Part shown: positions 42,123 to 50,541 of the stretch, piece after piece
Numbering within the stretch: position 1 is the first letter of the stretch
How the letters are laid out: each line of letters starts with the position of its first letter
From: Opitutales bacterium
Lineage (GTDB): Bacteria; Verrucomicrobiota; Verrucomicrobiia; Opitutales; Oceanipulchritudinaceae
Reading direction: 5' to 3'
Assembly (NCBI GenBank): GCA_007134215.1
Contig: SLLG01000087.1
Location: 1-50,541, forward strand
DNA length: 50,541 nt
Position numbers and translations under genes: made by a program
The notes under the pieces: generated by a model
Told to the model about the DNA's origin: nothing
Seen by the model: only the letters and a program-made list of their open reading frames with translations
The model's database searches: none

Positions 42123-42572
42123 ATGGACGAAACCATCCTGCAAACCATCCCGCACCGGCCGCCTTTTCTCTTCATCGACGAGATTCTTGAGGTGACGGAG
42201 ACCTCGGCACGCTGCCGCCGCTACATCGATCCGGCGGAGGCGCACTTCGCCGGACACTATCCCGGCAACCCGATCATGCCGGGCGTGCTCCTGTGTGAAG
42301 CGGTGTTTCAAACGGCGGCGGTTTACATGGTGCGCCGCCAGGAGCGCGCGGGCGACGCCAAGGCGGCGGACAAGACGCCCGTGCTTGCCCGCATCGGCGA
42401 CGCCCGCTTCAAGCGGATGGTCGTTCCGGGCGACACGATTGAGATCGAGACGACCTACAAAGAGGCCGTCGGACCCTTTCACTTCATGAAAGGGCGGGTC
42501 CTCAAAGACGGCAAACCGGCTGCGACCGTGGAGTTCGCCCTCGCCCTTGTGGACAAGCCCGCCGCGGACTGA
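42123..42572 (+). CDS. FabZ-like 3-hydroxyacyl-[acyl-carrier-protein] dehydratase
   Basis: 149 aa from the ATG at 42123; an in-frame TTG at 42105 overlaps the preceding stop. Hot-dog fold signatures are LQTIPHRPPFLFIDEILEV and HFAGHYPGNPIMPGVLLCEAVFQTAA, with the catalytic pair His45 and Glu59. The length and motif fit FabZ. The partner gene is a desaturase-like FAD enzyme rather than other fab or lpx genes, so this may be a specialised dehydratase rather than the housekeeping copy. It converges on the GH38 gene across 28 bp that contain only a weak CCGGA/TCCGG hairpin. Confidence 0.88.
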   Translation: MDETILQTIPHRPPFLFIDEILEVTETSARCRRYIDPAEAHFAGHYPGNPIMPGVLLCEAVFQTAAVYMVRRQERAGDAKAADKTPVLARIGDARFKRMVVPGDTIEIETTYKEAVGPFHFMKGRVLKDGKPAATVEFALALVDKPAAD

Positions 42573-42600
42573 CCGGAGTCGTTCCTTCCTCTTCCGGCAG

Positions 42601-45600
42601 TCAACGACGTGCCGCCTTTTTCGTGCGGGCCGGCGTTTCTCTGCAGATGTGCACGCCGAGTAGGGCGTAGGGTGTGAAGGCGAGGGTGCCGCCGTGCAGT
42701 TTGCCGCCGGGAACCGGTGCGTCCGTGAGATCGACGAGACGGGCGGAGAGGTCGGGCGCGAGGCGCAGGCGCGCCTGTCCCCGCTTGCCGAGCGTTTCGT
42801 GCAGGCGCAGAACCCATGACCCGTCGGCGAGCGGTTTGGCCCATGCGGGGACAAGCGAGTCGCCCCCTTCGATCCCGCCGAAGCCGGCGTCAAGGGCTGT
42901 GCCCTGGTAGCGGACCGGGGCCGTGAACAGGGTGTCGGCGAGCATGGCGGGCTGGTCGGAGCGCGGCGCGCCCGCGTCGAAGCGGCCGATGGCGAGACGG
43001 ATGTCGTGGGCGCCGATGTCGCTGTAGTCGTGCCCGTACGCGCTTTCGCGCAGAGTCCGGTTTTCTCCCGCGCGTGTAACAAAGGCGCTGCGGAGGAGGC
43101 TGACATGGAGCAAACCGGACTGGCAGCCGAATCCGTATTTTGCCTCGGTGACAACGAAAAGACCCTCCCCGCCGCTGTCGTCGGCGGCCACCGCCCAGCG
43201 CGAAGCCGGCACTTCAAACGCGGCTTCGTCAGAGGGGCGCCCCGGTTGCGCCGCGCGCAGCGTGCTGCCGAAGGGCGTGCCATAGCGCGCGTGCGAACCC
43301 TTGAAGGGCGTGGGCAGCGCCAGCTTGAGGAGTCGCTTGTAGTCGTGCCAGTCCACCCGGTAGCGGATGCGCAGGACGGATTCTCCGGCGGCAAGGGTGT
43401 AGTAAGTCGTGACGGTGCTCACTTCGGTGAGCGCTTGTTCATAGGCCAAGGTGGCGCGGGCCCCGTTGTCTTCCTCGATCCATGTGCGGCAGGGACCGGC
43501 GGGCGGGCGGCTCTGCGCGAGGTCGGGGCGGTCGATATCCCATGCTTCGTAGAGGGCTGGATGGTCGGGGAAAGTGAGCAAACCGGCCCCGCCGCCTTCG
43601 AAGGCCACCGCATGCCCGTCGACAGTGATGGAGCGAATGCGCCCCGCCTTGTCGAAGAGTGCGTTTACCCGCTCATTCGCGAGCCGGTGCTCAGCCACCT
43701 TAACCGTTGGAAATTCGATTCGTGAGGCATTCGCGGCCACCCCGCCCAGCGGGGGCAGGCGGTGGACGGAGGGGCCGCCCGAACCGTCCATGACTACGAT
43801 GCGTTCGTGCGGCACAGCGTTGAAGAGGCAGTCGGCGCCTCCGCCGGAGGTGAGCGCGCTTTCTGCGGCCGCTTCCGCCTTTTCCGCGATCGCGCTCAGT
43901 TCGGGGATCGCCTCGTCGTAGACTTCCTGGATCGAGCTGCCGGGAATATAGTCGTGGAACTGGGCGAAGATCACCCGCTTCCACGCCTGCGTATCGACGG
44001 TGCCGCGGCCGAGCGCGGCGTGCGCGGCCTCCCATTTCTGGAGTCCCCGTTCGGCGGCACGGAAGGCTTCCTTGAGGAGCGCGTGGGTGGTCTGCACGCC
44101 CCGGTGGTATTCGAGGTAGACCTCTCCGTGGTAAACGGGCAGGCGGTCGCGGATACCGTCCATGCGCGCGAAAAATTCGTCGATGCGCCCCCACTGCGCT
44201 GGGGGCAACCCGGCGAGGTCACGCACACGCCGCGCCCGCTCGCACATTTCCTCCGTGACGCCGCCGCCGCCGTCGCCGTAGCCGGTGGGCAGGAGGTATT
44301 CGCCGTGCACATCGGCCTGTTGGAAGGTCTCCGCCGTGCGTTTGAGCTGTTTGGGAAGAACCTCCGTGTTGTAGCCGCAGCTTTGGAGGATGTGTGCGGT
44401 GACTTCGCTGCCGTCGTTGCCGCGCCAGACGAAACTGCTGTGCGGGAAACGGGTAATGTTGCTCCAGGCGAGTTTTGTCGTGAAGAAATAATCGACCCCC
44501 GCACCCTGGAGGATCTGCGGCAGACAAGGGCTGTACCCAAAAACATCCGGAAGCCACAGAACGGAACTCGGTTCCCCCGTCAGTTCGCGGAAACCCTCCT
44601 GCCCGAGGACAACGGAACGGGCGAGCGCCTCCCCGCAGGGCAGTTGCGTGTCGGACTCGACATAGGCCGCGCCGGTCGGCTCCCAGACGCCCCCGGCGAT
44701 GAGGCGGTGCACGCGCTCCATGAGCTTGGGCGAGCGCCGGGCGACGGCTTCGTAGCTGGCGGGCTGAGAATAGCCGAAGCGCGTCTCCGGATACTGGTCG
44801 AGGATGCGCGTCATCGTGGCGAACGTGTGCACGGCTTTGAAATCGCCGACGCGCTCGGGCCAGAGCCACACAAGGTCGATGTGTGCGTGGCCCGTGAGGA
44901 CGCACTCCGGCATGCCGACATCGGCCGGAAAAGCGGCATAGACGGCGGCGAGCTTTTCTTTCATGGCGGGCAGGCCGCCCGAGTTGAGCGCCTCGACGGC
45001 GTCGTCGAGCATCCCCATCATGCGGCGGAAGCGGGGCGACATCTCGTAGACCGGCGGACGAAAAGCGAATCCCTCCCCGAAACGGTCGTCCCGCTCGCGT
45101 CCGTTGTATTCAAGAGCGAGCGTCTCGAAGAGCACGAGAAAATCGTGATAGACCTCCCAAGCGAGGTCGTCGCGCGCGAGCAGGCGGGGATGGTGGTAGG
45201 CGCTTCCCTCTTCGGAAATGCCCTGGGCTTCACCGGTGACCCAGATACCGGTGCGCGCGCACGTCGCCTCGATCCAGAGCACACGCGCTTTCGGCGGCAG
45301 GGGCGCGCGCTGGTGCCCGGGGTCGAGCCCGTACCAAGGCACGCCGTCGACATATACGGTGGCCTCGCCTTCGTCGCGCCACTGGAGGTAGCGGGTGCCT
45401 TCTCCCCGTTTGGCGGGCGGCAGCTCGACCTTGAACCACATTTGGTCAAACATGCGGCCCCAGTGATGCGGTGTACGGGTGACCGGCGTGAGCTTCGCTT
45501 TCCGCGCCTCGGCGAAGGAGATGTGCCCGCGGGTCGGCCGCGTGTGTGAGACTTTGGTGACCTCGCCGAGGTTGCGCCATATCTTAGCACGCACTCGGTC

Positions 45601-45657
45601 CAGCGCTTTGCGGAGCCGCGGCGGCGTGAGTTGCTGCAGAGGATTGCGGGGAAGCAT
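42601..45657 (-). CDS. GH38 alpha-mannosidase
   Basis: 1,018 aa from the ATG at 45657; the frame extends to a TTG at 45735, which seems less likely as a start. The zinc-binding opening of the catalytic domain is VLTGHAHIDLVWLWPERVGD. The family blocks GGVWEPTGAAYVESDTQLPCGEALARSVV and SSVLWLPDVFGYSPCLPQILQGAGVDYFFTTKL follow, the second with the nucleophile Asp. The N-terminal domain (MWFKVELPPAKRGEGTRYLQWRDEGEATVYVDG) and the long beta C-terminal region match bacterial GH38. No signal peptide is visible, so it probably works in the cytoplasm on imported mannosides. It is not clearly linked to the beta-glucan locus, and no operator repeat lies upstream. Confidence 0.93.
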   Translation of the reverse strand: MLPRNPLQQLTPPRLRKALDRVRAKIWRNLGEVTKVSHTRPTRGHISFAEARKAKLTPVTRTPHHWGRMFDQMWFKVELPPAKRGEGTRYLQWRDEGEATVYVDGVPWYGLDPGHQRAPLPPKARVLWIEATCARTGIWVTGEAQGISEEGSAYHHPRLLARDDLAWEVYHDFLVLFETLALEYNGRERDDRFGEGFAFRPPVYEMSPRFRRMMGMLDDAVEALNSGGLPAMKEKLAAVYAAFPADVGMPECVLTGHAHIDLVWLWPERVGDFKAVHTFATMTRILDQYPETRFGYSQPASYEAVARRSPKLMERVHRLIAGGVWEPTGAAYVESDTQLPCGEALARSVVLGQEGFRELTGEPSSVLWLPDVFGYSPCLPQILQGAGVDYFFTTKLAWSNITRFPHSSFVWRGNDGSEVTAHILQSCGYNTEVLPKQLKRTAETFQQADVHGEYLLPTGYGDGGGGVTEEMCERARRVRDLAGLPPAQWGRIDEFFARMDGIRDRLPVYHGEVYLEYHRGVQTTHALLKEAFRAAERGLQKWEAAHAALGRGTVDTQAWKRVIFAQFHDYIPGSSIQEVYDEAIPELSAIAEKAEAAAESALTSGGGADCLFNAVPHERIVVMDGSGGPSVHRLPPLGGVAANASRIEFPTVKVAEHRLANERVNALFDKAGRIRSITVDGHAVAFEGGGAGLLTFPDHPALYEAWDIDRPDLAQSRPPAGPCRTWIEEDNGARATLAYEQALTEVSTVTTYYTLAAGESVLRIRYRVDWHDYKRLLKLALPTPFKGSHARYGTPFGSTLRAAQPGRPSDEAAFEVPASRWAVAADDSGGEGLFVVTEAKYGFGCQSGLLHVSLLRSAFVTRAGENRTLRESAYGHDYSDIGAHDIRLAIGRFDAGAPRSDQPAMLADTLFTAPVRYQGTALDAGFGGIEGGDSLVPAWAKPLADGSWVLRLHETLGKRGQARLRLAPDLSARLVDLTDAPVPGGKLHGGTLAFTPYALLGVHICRETPARTKKAARR

Positions 45658-45800
45658 ACTCCGGGAATCACCGCTCAGCCGAAAGCGGATGTCCAGCGCG
45701 GATTTGGCGGCTCCCGTCTCCGTGGGCCCCGGCAAAGCGGCCGGTGAGGATCGGCTTTGAGGCTCGCGGGCGCAGGCGCGGAGTCCCGGTTCAAGAGTTT

Positions 45801-46490
45801 TCAGAATTCGATGCGCTCCACGATAGTGGCGCGCACAGGGACGCCGGCGGGGCTCCGCACGGGGCGGTAGCGGCTTTCGAGGAGGGCTTCGCGGGCCGGT
45901 TCGACATTGTCCTCGGCAGTGGTTTCAAGGAGTTCGGCGTGGAGGACGTTGCCGCCTTCGTCGATGTCGACACGGAAGACGGCATGGGAGCCGAGGATTT
46001 CGTCGATGTCGGCCCAGCGGGGAAAAACGGGGACGGGCCGGTGGATGCGCTCGGGCGGGTCGGCGGCGAAAGCCGCGGGAAGGTGGCCGGGCTGAGGTTC
46101 GTCGGGTGAGGCGGGGACCGGCTGGACGGGTTCGGCGGGGGGAGGTTCGGCGGGGGCTGGCAATGCTTCGGCGGTGATGTCGGCGGCGGCTGGTTCGGGT
46201 GGTGAGGCTACCGGCGGTGCCGCTTCTGCGGGCGGCTCCGGCGGTGGCGGCGCGGGAGGTTCGCGCGGCACGGGTTCGCCGGGGGGAGGTGGCTCGTCGC
46301 GGGGGACTGTGACGGTGCCTTCGAGGCCACCGCGCTCCGGCGCGGGTGTTTCCGCGCGGGGCATGCGGCATCCGCACAGGGAGACGAGCACCGCTGCCGC
46401 GAGTAGCGCGGCAACGGTGGATCGGCGGCGCCGCGCCAGGGGCTCAACGCCCGAAGACCGGGCGCATCCGTTCGATGGCCTCCTCGACAT
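45801..46490 (-). CDS. TonB-like protein with proline-rich linker and possible lipoprotein anchor
   Basis: 229 aa. After a basic N-terminus there is a hydrophobic segment ending in a lipobox-like VSLCGC. A long Pro/Glu/Ala-rich linker (residues about 60-135) follows, as in TonB spacers. The C-terminal domain ([76 protein letters not shown]) has the TonB_C layout. In classical TonB the anchor is a transmembrane helix, so a lipid anchor would be unusual. The start overlaps the dapL 3' end by 47 bp; a start inside the overlap cannot be settled from sequence. It might energise TonB-dependent receptors, but no exbB/exbD is in the window. Confidence 0.7.
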   Translation of the reverse strand: MSRRPSNGCARSSGVEPLARRRRSTVAALLAAAVLVSLCGCRMPRAETPAPERGGLEGTVTVPRDEPPPPGEPVPREPPAPPPPEPPAEAAPPVASPPEPAAADITAEALPAPAEPPPAEPVQPVPASPDEPQPGHLPAAFAADPPERIHRPVPVFPRWADIDEILGSHAVFRVDIDEGGNVLHAELLETTAEDNVEPAREALLESRYRPVRSPAGVPVRATIVERIEF

Positions 46491-47670
46491 TTTCGCGTGA
46501 GTTGAAGGCGCTGAGCCGGACGTGCCCCTCGCCGCAGGTGCCGAATCCGGCCCCCGGGGTGCAGACGACGGCGGCTTCGTTCAGGAGGCGGTCGAAGAAG
46601 TCCCACGAACTGCCCCCGACCTGGATCCAGATGTAGGGGGCGTTGTCGCCGCCCACGCAGTCAAACCCCCATGATGTCAGCGCTTCGCGCAGGAGGCGCG
46701 CGTTTTTCATGTAGTGGCCGATGAGGCGCGTGGTCTCGCGCTTTCCCTCGTCGGAAAACACGGCGGCGGCGGCACGCTGCACGGGGTAGGCGACGCCGTT
46801 GAATTTGGTTGTGTGGCGGCGGTTCCAGAGGGCGTGCAGCGGCACTTCCGTGCCCTTGGCGTCGACGCCCTTGAGTTCTCCGGGAACGACAGTGTAGGCG
46901 CAGCGCACTCCCGTGAAGCCTGCGTTTTTGGAGAAGCTGCGGAATTCGACGGCGCACTCGCGGGCGCCTTCGATCTCGTAGATGGAGCGCGGGATGGCAG
47001 GATCCTGCACGAAGGCCTCGTAGGCGGCGTCGAAGAGGATGAGGGCGTTGTTGGCGCGGGCGTGGTCGACCCAGCGCTTGAGGTCGTCGCGGGTGGCGAC
47101 GGCACCCGTCGGATTGTTGGGGAAACACAGGTAGATGATGTCGACGTCTTCCTCCGGGAGGGCGGGGACATAGCGGTTTTCCGGTGTGCAGTCGAGGTAG
47201 ACGACGCCGGCGTAGCGACCGTCGGCAAAGGCCCCGGTGCGCCCGGCCATGACGTTGGTGTCGAGGTAAACAGGGTAGACGGGATCGGGGATGGCGACAC
47301 GGCATTGGCTGCTGAAGATTTCTTGAATGTTCGCGCTGTCGCACTTGGAGCCGTCGGAGACGAAGATCTCGTCGGGGCGGATGTCGCAGCCGCGGGCCGT
47401 GTAGGCGTGTTCCGCGATGGCCTCGCGAAGAAAGGGGTAGCCCTGCTCCGGACCGTAGCCGCGGAAGGTGGCGCGGTCGCCCATTTCGTCGACAGCGGCC
47501 TTGAAGGCCTCGCGGCAGACGGCGGGGAGCGGCTCGGTGACGTCGCCGATGCCCATGCGGATCACCCGTTTGTCCGGGTTGTCCGAGGTGTGTGCGTTCA
47601 CGCGCTTGGCGATGTCGCTGAAGAGGTAACTCGCCTGGAGTTTGCGATAATGGTCGTTGATGCGGATCAT
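46444..47670 (-). CDS. dapL: LL-diaminopimelate aminotransferase
   Basis: 408 aa from the ATG at 47670, giving the conserved N-terminus [24 protein letters not shown]. Family blocks are [52 protein letters not shown] and [17 protein letters not shown]. The PLP-binding Lys248 is in [20 protein letters not shown]. The enzyme converts tetrahydrodipicolinate directly to LL-diaminopimelate for lysine and peptidoglycan synthesis; this route is found in the PVC group, plants and some other bacteria. It is divergent from the panC-like gene with a 79-bp spacer. Confidence 0.95.
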   Translation of the reverse strand: MIRINDHYRKLQASYLFSDIAKRVNAHTSDNPDKRVIRMGIGDVTEPLPAVCREAFKAAVDEMGDRATFRGYGPEQGYPFLREAIAEHAYTARGCDIRPDEIFVSDGSKCDSANIQEIFSSQCRVAIPDPVYPVYLDTNVMAGRTGAFADGRYAGVVYLDCTPENRYVPALPEEDVDIIYLCFPNNPTGAVATRDDLKRWVDHARANNALILFDAAYEAFVQDPAIPRSIYEIEGARECAVEFRSFSKNAGFTGVRCAYTVVPGELKGVDAKGTEVPLHALWNRRHTTKFNGVAYPVQRAAAAVFSDEGKRETTRLIGHYMKNARLLREALTSWGFDCVGGDNAPYIWIQVGGSSWDFFDRLLNEAAVVCTPGAGFGTCGEGHVRLSAFNSRENVEEAIERMRPVFGR

Positions 47671-47749
47671 AAAAGGCTTTGGGCGCGCGCGGGTTTCGTT
47701 CTTGAGCCCCGGCGCGTTCGTGGCTTTGTAGACAAGGAAGCTGAATCGA

Positions 47750-48592
47750 ATGCAAGTCATTGAATCCGTCAACGATATGCAGTCGCTCGCCGTGGCGCTG
47801 CGCTCACAGGGCAAGCTCATCGCCCTCGTGCCGACGCGCGGCAGCCTGCACGCCGGCCACCGCCGCCTCGTCGAAGTGGCGAAAAAAGAGGCCGACCGCG
47901 TCATCCTCTCCATTTTCGTCAACCCCCATGAATTCGGTCCCAACGAGGATCTTGCTCAGTTTCCGCGCGACCGCGAGGGGGATCTCGATTTCTGCCGGGA
48001 GGCGGGGGTCGACTCCGTCTTCATGCCGTGCGAGAAGGAAATGTACCCGCCCGGCTACTCGACATGGGTCGAGGAGACGCGGCGCGCGGCGGGCATGTGC
48101 GGTCTCTCCCGCCCGCACTACTTCCGCGGGGCTTGCACAGTGTATGTGAAGCTCTTCAACATCGTCCGCCCGGACTCCGTTCTCATGGGCTGGCGCGACG
48201 CGCAGCTCGCCGCCGTCGTGCGTAAAATGGTGGAGGACCTCAACTTCCCGGTCGACATCACAATGGTCGAAACCGTGCGCGCGGAGGATGGCGTCGCCCT
48301 CAATGCCCGCAACGCCTACTTCGACGACTTCCAGCGGCGCGACGCCCCCGTTATCCACAACGCGCTTCTCAAGGGAAAGGAGCTTGTCGACAGCGGAATC
48401 ACCAACGTCGACCGCGTCCTCGCCGAGATCACGCACCACATGTCGCAGAACCGGCGCATCCGCCTCATCTACGTGAGCGCCGTCGACCGCATGACGATGG
48501 AGCCGGTGCGGCAGATCGAGCCGGGGCGCACCCTCCTCGCCGCCGCCGCATGGTGCGACCAGGTGCGTCTCATCGATAATGTGCTGGTGTAA
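47750..48592 (+). CDS. panC: PanC-family protein (pantothenate synthetase homologue) with altered active site
   Basis: 280 aa, normal PanC length and collinear throughout. The HIGH-like motif is [11 protein letters not shown] (His34, His37), and [46 protein letters not shown] and [11 protein letters not shown] align with the standard blocks. Compared with the well-studied Mycobacterium tuberculosis enzyme (numbers in brackets), the two His and Asn58 [69] are kept. However, Gln72 is Glu61, Lys160 is Arg149, Gln164 is Leu153, and Ser196/Ser197 are Asn185/Ala186; Arg187 [198] is kept. These residues bind pantoate and ATP, so activity as a pantoate:beta-alanine ligase is uncertain. nadB follows by 27 nt, so the two form an operon. 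The symbol is given for family only. Confidence 0.8.
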   Translation: MQVIESVNDMQSLAVALRSQGKLIALVPTRGSLHAGHRRLVEVAKKEADRVILSIFVNPHEFGPNEDLAQFPRDREGDLDFCREAGVDSVFMPCEKEMYPPGYSTWVEETRRAAGMCGLSRPHYFRGACTVYVKLFNIVRPDSVLMGWRDAQLAAVVRKMVEDLNFPVDITMVETVRAEDGVALNARNAYFDDFQRRDAPVIHNALLKGKELVDSGITNVDRVLAEITHHMSQNRRIRLIYVSAVDRMTMEPVRQIEPGRTLLAAAAWCDQVRLIDNVLV

Positions 48593-48619
48593 AAGTCTCG
48601 TGACGCTTTAGTTGCGAAA

Positions 48620-50230
48620 ATGGCACACGAGTTCGATGTCGTCATCGTCGGCAGTGGTATCGCCGGTCTCTCTTGCGCGCTCAAGGCGGCCGGGGCCGGT
48701 ATGCGCGTATGCGTCCTCACGAAAAAGGAACGCGCCGAGTCGAACACCAACTACGCCCAGGGCGGCATCGCCGCAGTCACCTCGCAGAGCGACGACATCG
48801 AACTGCACGTCAACGACACGCTCACGGCGGGCGACGGCCTTTGCCGCGAACCGGTTGTGCGCACGATTCTTGGCGAGGGACCGGCGCGCATACAGGAACT
48901 GATCGATTTCGGCGTCGAGTTCTCGCAACTGGAGGACGGGCGCGTGTCGCTCCACCGCGAGGGCGGGCACTCCAAACGCCGCATCCTGCACGTGCGTGAC
49001 ATGACGGGTAAGGCTATCGAGGATGCTCTTGTCAACGCTGTCGAGACGCACCCGGACATCGATGTGCGCGAACACGTCCTGTGTGTCGACCTCATCACTT
49101 CGCGCAAGCTCGCGCAAACGGGCCGCGCCGTCGAGGCCGAGCCCAACCGGATTCTCGGCATCTACGCCTTCGACGCGAAGAACGGTCGGGTCGACACCTA
49201 CCGCGCCCCGGCCGTCGTCCTCTGCACCGGCGGGGTGGGGCAAGTCTACCTCTACTCGACCAATCCCTCCATCGCCACCGGTGACGGCATCGCCATGGCC
49301 TACCGCGCGGGAGCAGAAATCCGCAACATGGAGTGCATCCAGTTTCACCCCACCGCGCTCTACACCGCCGATGACGAACGCTTTCTCGTCAGTGAGGCTG
49401 TGCGCGGGGAGGGGGCCGTCCTGCGCAACCTCCGCGGCGAAGCCTTCATGAAACGCTACGACGAACGCGCCGACCTCGCCCCGCGCGACATCGTCGCCCG
49501 CGCCATCGACAGCGAGATGAAGCGCTCGGGCGCGCGCCATGTGTGGCTCGACATCACCGGCCGGCCGGAGGACGACCTGCGCCGCCTCTTCCCCAATATC
49601 TTCGAGCACTGCCTCGCGCGCGGCATCAACATGGCGAAGGACCGCATACCCGTCGTCCCCGCCATGCACTACCTTTGCGGCGGCATCGCCACCGACCTCG
49701 ACGCCCGCTCCACCCTTGACGGTCTCTTTGCCTGCGGCGAGGCCGCCTGCACCGGCCTGCACGGCGCCAACCGCCTCGCCAGCAACAGTCTCCTCGAAGC
49801 CGTCGTCATGGCCGATCGCGCGGCCCGCGCGGCAGCTGCCTACGTCGCCTCCGGCCCCGCCTCCGCCGCCGACATCCCCCCGTGGATGGACGGCAACCTG
49901 CAGGACTCCGACGAGCGCGTCGTCCTCATCCACAACGGCGACGAACTCAAACGCGCTCTCTGGGACTACGTCGGCATCGTCCGCACGACCAAACGCCTCG
50001 ACCGCGCCCTCACGCGCGTCGAACGCCTGCGCCGCGAAATCCACGAATACTACTGGAACTTTAAGGTCGAGCCCTCCCTCCTCGAACTGCGCAACCTCGT
50101 CGAAGTCGCCGAACTCATTATCCGCTGCGCCCGCCAGCGCCAGGAAAGCCGCGGCCTCCATTACACCCTCGACTTCCCCGAACGCCACCTCTGCCCCGCC
50201 GACACCGTAATCCGCCGCGCCGAAGGATAA
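48620..50230 (+). CDS. nadB: L-aspartate oxidase
   Basis: 536 aa. The FAD-binding N-terminus is FDVVIVGSGIAGLSCALKAAGAGMRVCVLTKKE. Substrate-site blocks are NTNYAQGGIAAVTSQSDD, GGHSKRRILHVRDMTGKAIEDAL, IQFHPTALY, LVSEAVRGEGAVLRNLRGEAFM and PVVPAMHYLCGGIATDL. The C-terminal helical domain is WDYVGIVRTTKRLDRAL. It oxidises L-aspartate to iminoaspartate for NAD synthesis. Succinate dehydrogenase or fumarate reductase flavoproteins are relatives, but the YAQGG and MHYxCGG contexts favour NadB. It lies 27 nt downstream of the panC-like gene. Confidence 0.95.
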   Translation: MAHEFDVVIVGSGIAGLSCALKAAGAGMRVCVLTKKERAESNTNYAQGGIAAVTSQSDDIELHVNDTLTAGDGLCREPVVRTILGEGPARIQELIDFGVEFSQLEDGRVSLHREGGHSKRRILHVRDMTGKAIEDALVNAVETHPDIDVREHVLCVDLITSRKLAQTGRAVEAEPNRILGIYAFDAKNGRVDTYRAPAVVLCTGGVGQVYLYSTNPSIATGDGIAMAYRAGAEIRNMECIQFHPTALYTADDERFLVSEAVRGEGAVLRNLRGEAFMKRYDERADLAPRDIVARAIDSEMKRSGARHVWLDITGRPEDDLRRLFPNIFEHCLARGINMAKDRIPVVPAMHYLCGGIATDLDARSTLDGLFACGEAACTGLHGANRLASNSLLEAVVMADRAARAAAAYVASGPASAADIPPWMDGNLQDSDERVVLIHNGDELKRALWDYVGIVRTTKRLDRALTRVERLRREIHEYYWNFKVEPSLLELRNLVEVAELIIRCARQRQESRGLHYTLDFPERHLCPADTVIRRAEG

Positions 50231-50288
50231 TTCACACAGTCTCCGAGCCATTATATATTATTAATATAACTTACAACGTAATTTACTG

Positions 50289-50317
50289 TTGACGAAGGCA
50301 TGCGCATTGGCAATCAT
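50289..50317 (+). promoter_or_regulatory. Possible promoter of the second RAYT gene, beside an AT-rich block
   Basis: TTGACG (50289-50294), a 17-nt spacer and AATCAT (50312-50317) could form a weak promoter. Just before it, 50250-50285 is strongly AT-rich and contains a near-palindrome around TATATTATTAATATA, in contrast to the GC-rich surroundings. Confidence 0.3.
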
Positions 50318-50333
50318 GATCCGCATGCAAAGA

Positions 50334-50541
50334 ATGACGTCCGAAAGAGGAGGAGTAATAGCCGAGCATGCAGAGAGCACGGACCGTGCTTCCGGTCCTC
50401 CGGTCTCGCAGCGTGTTCCGCGCAAGGCGCGTCGTGTGCCGCGTGCGGTGGTGCCGGAGGGACGCGACGGGTATTACCATGTCGTCAGCCGCATCAACGG
50501 GCGGGCGTTTCTGCTGACGGACACGCGGCGGGAGACCTTCC
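50334..50541 (+). CDS. Second RAYT-type transposase, N-terminal part, cut by the window edge
   Basis: From the ATG at 50334 (in-frame ATGs at 50316 and 50325 are alternatives) the frame stays open to the window end, giving 69 codons. The sequence RKARRVPRAVVPEGRDGYYHVVSRINGRAFLLTDTRRETF matches the start of Y1_Tnp RAYT proteins (compare RRVLFRGRDAVYHVIARTAGQAMLF in the gene at 39445-40449). The HUH motif and catalytic Tyr would lie beyond the edge. A good Shine-Dalgarno (GAGGAGGAG, 50347-50355) sits inside this frame, so a downstream start is not excluded. Confidence 0.7.
   Translation, partial: MTSERGGVIAEHAESTDRASGPPVSQRVPRKARRVPRAVVPEGRDGYYHVVSRINGRAFLLTDTRRETF

Overview
The window is GC-rich and densely coded, and it looks like a chromosomal segment of a Verrucomicrobiota bacterium, most likely of the Opitutales/Puniceicoccales type. 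The evidence is a TonB-dependent receptor with the ELSPFEV-type mature N-terminus and no SusD partner, a PEP-CTERM protein, LL-diaminopimelate aminotransferase (DapL), many very large secreted proteins, and two REP-associated tyrosine transposases. Taxonomy is inferred from gene content, not from a marker search.

Left part (1-9400). Three co-directional minus-strand genes encode secreted proteins: one of 599 aa, a tail-fibre-like protein with a C-terminal S74-type chaperone domain, and one of more than 1,300 aa that runs off the left edge. A three-copy 45-bp tandem repeat and a G-quadruplex-type tract lie among them. A small SmpA/OmlA-like protein and a SixA phosphatase follow.

Centre (9500-33900). 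This is a beta-1,3-glucan (laminarin-type) utilisation region built around a LacI-family regulator. It encodes a TonB-dependent receptor, two secreted GH16 enzymes, a GH81 multi-module enzyme, a GH17 lipoprotein, a clan-A hydrolase lipoprotein, a cytoplasmic GH149-type beta-1,3-glucan phosphorylase and a GPH-family symporter. It also holds a PEP-CTERM protein, a binding-like protein that shares a C-terminal module with one GH16, and a fusion of carbohydrate-binding modules to a di-haem oxidoreductase. Promoter regions through the whole block carry the same inverted repeat (TGCAT-N4-ATGCA and variants), which I propose is the LacI-family operator. The inferred route is: extracellular cleavage by GH16/GH81, TonB-driven uptake, periplasmic trimming by GH17 and the clan-A enzyme, symport of oligosaccharides, then phosphorolysis to glucose-1-phosphate.

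Right part (33888-50541). Mostly housekeeping genes: ybaB-recR, aroA, sucC-sucD, rph, dapL and nadB. Among them lie a RAYT transposase next to a 19-bp-arm inverted repeat, a carotenoid-desaturase-like FAD enzyme coupled to a FabZ-like dehydratase, a cytoplasmic GH38 alpha-mannosidase, a TonB-like lipoprotein overlapping dapL, and a PanC homologue that has lost several canonical active-site residues. A second RAYT gene starts at the right edge.

I saw no rRNA, tRNA or CRISPR array.
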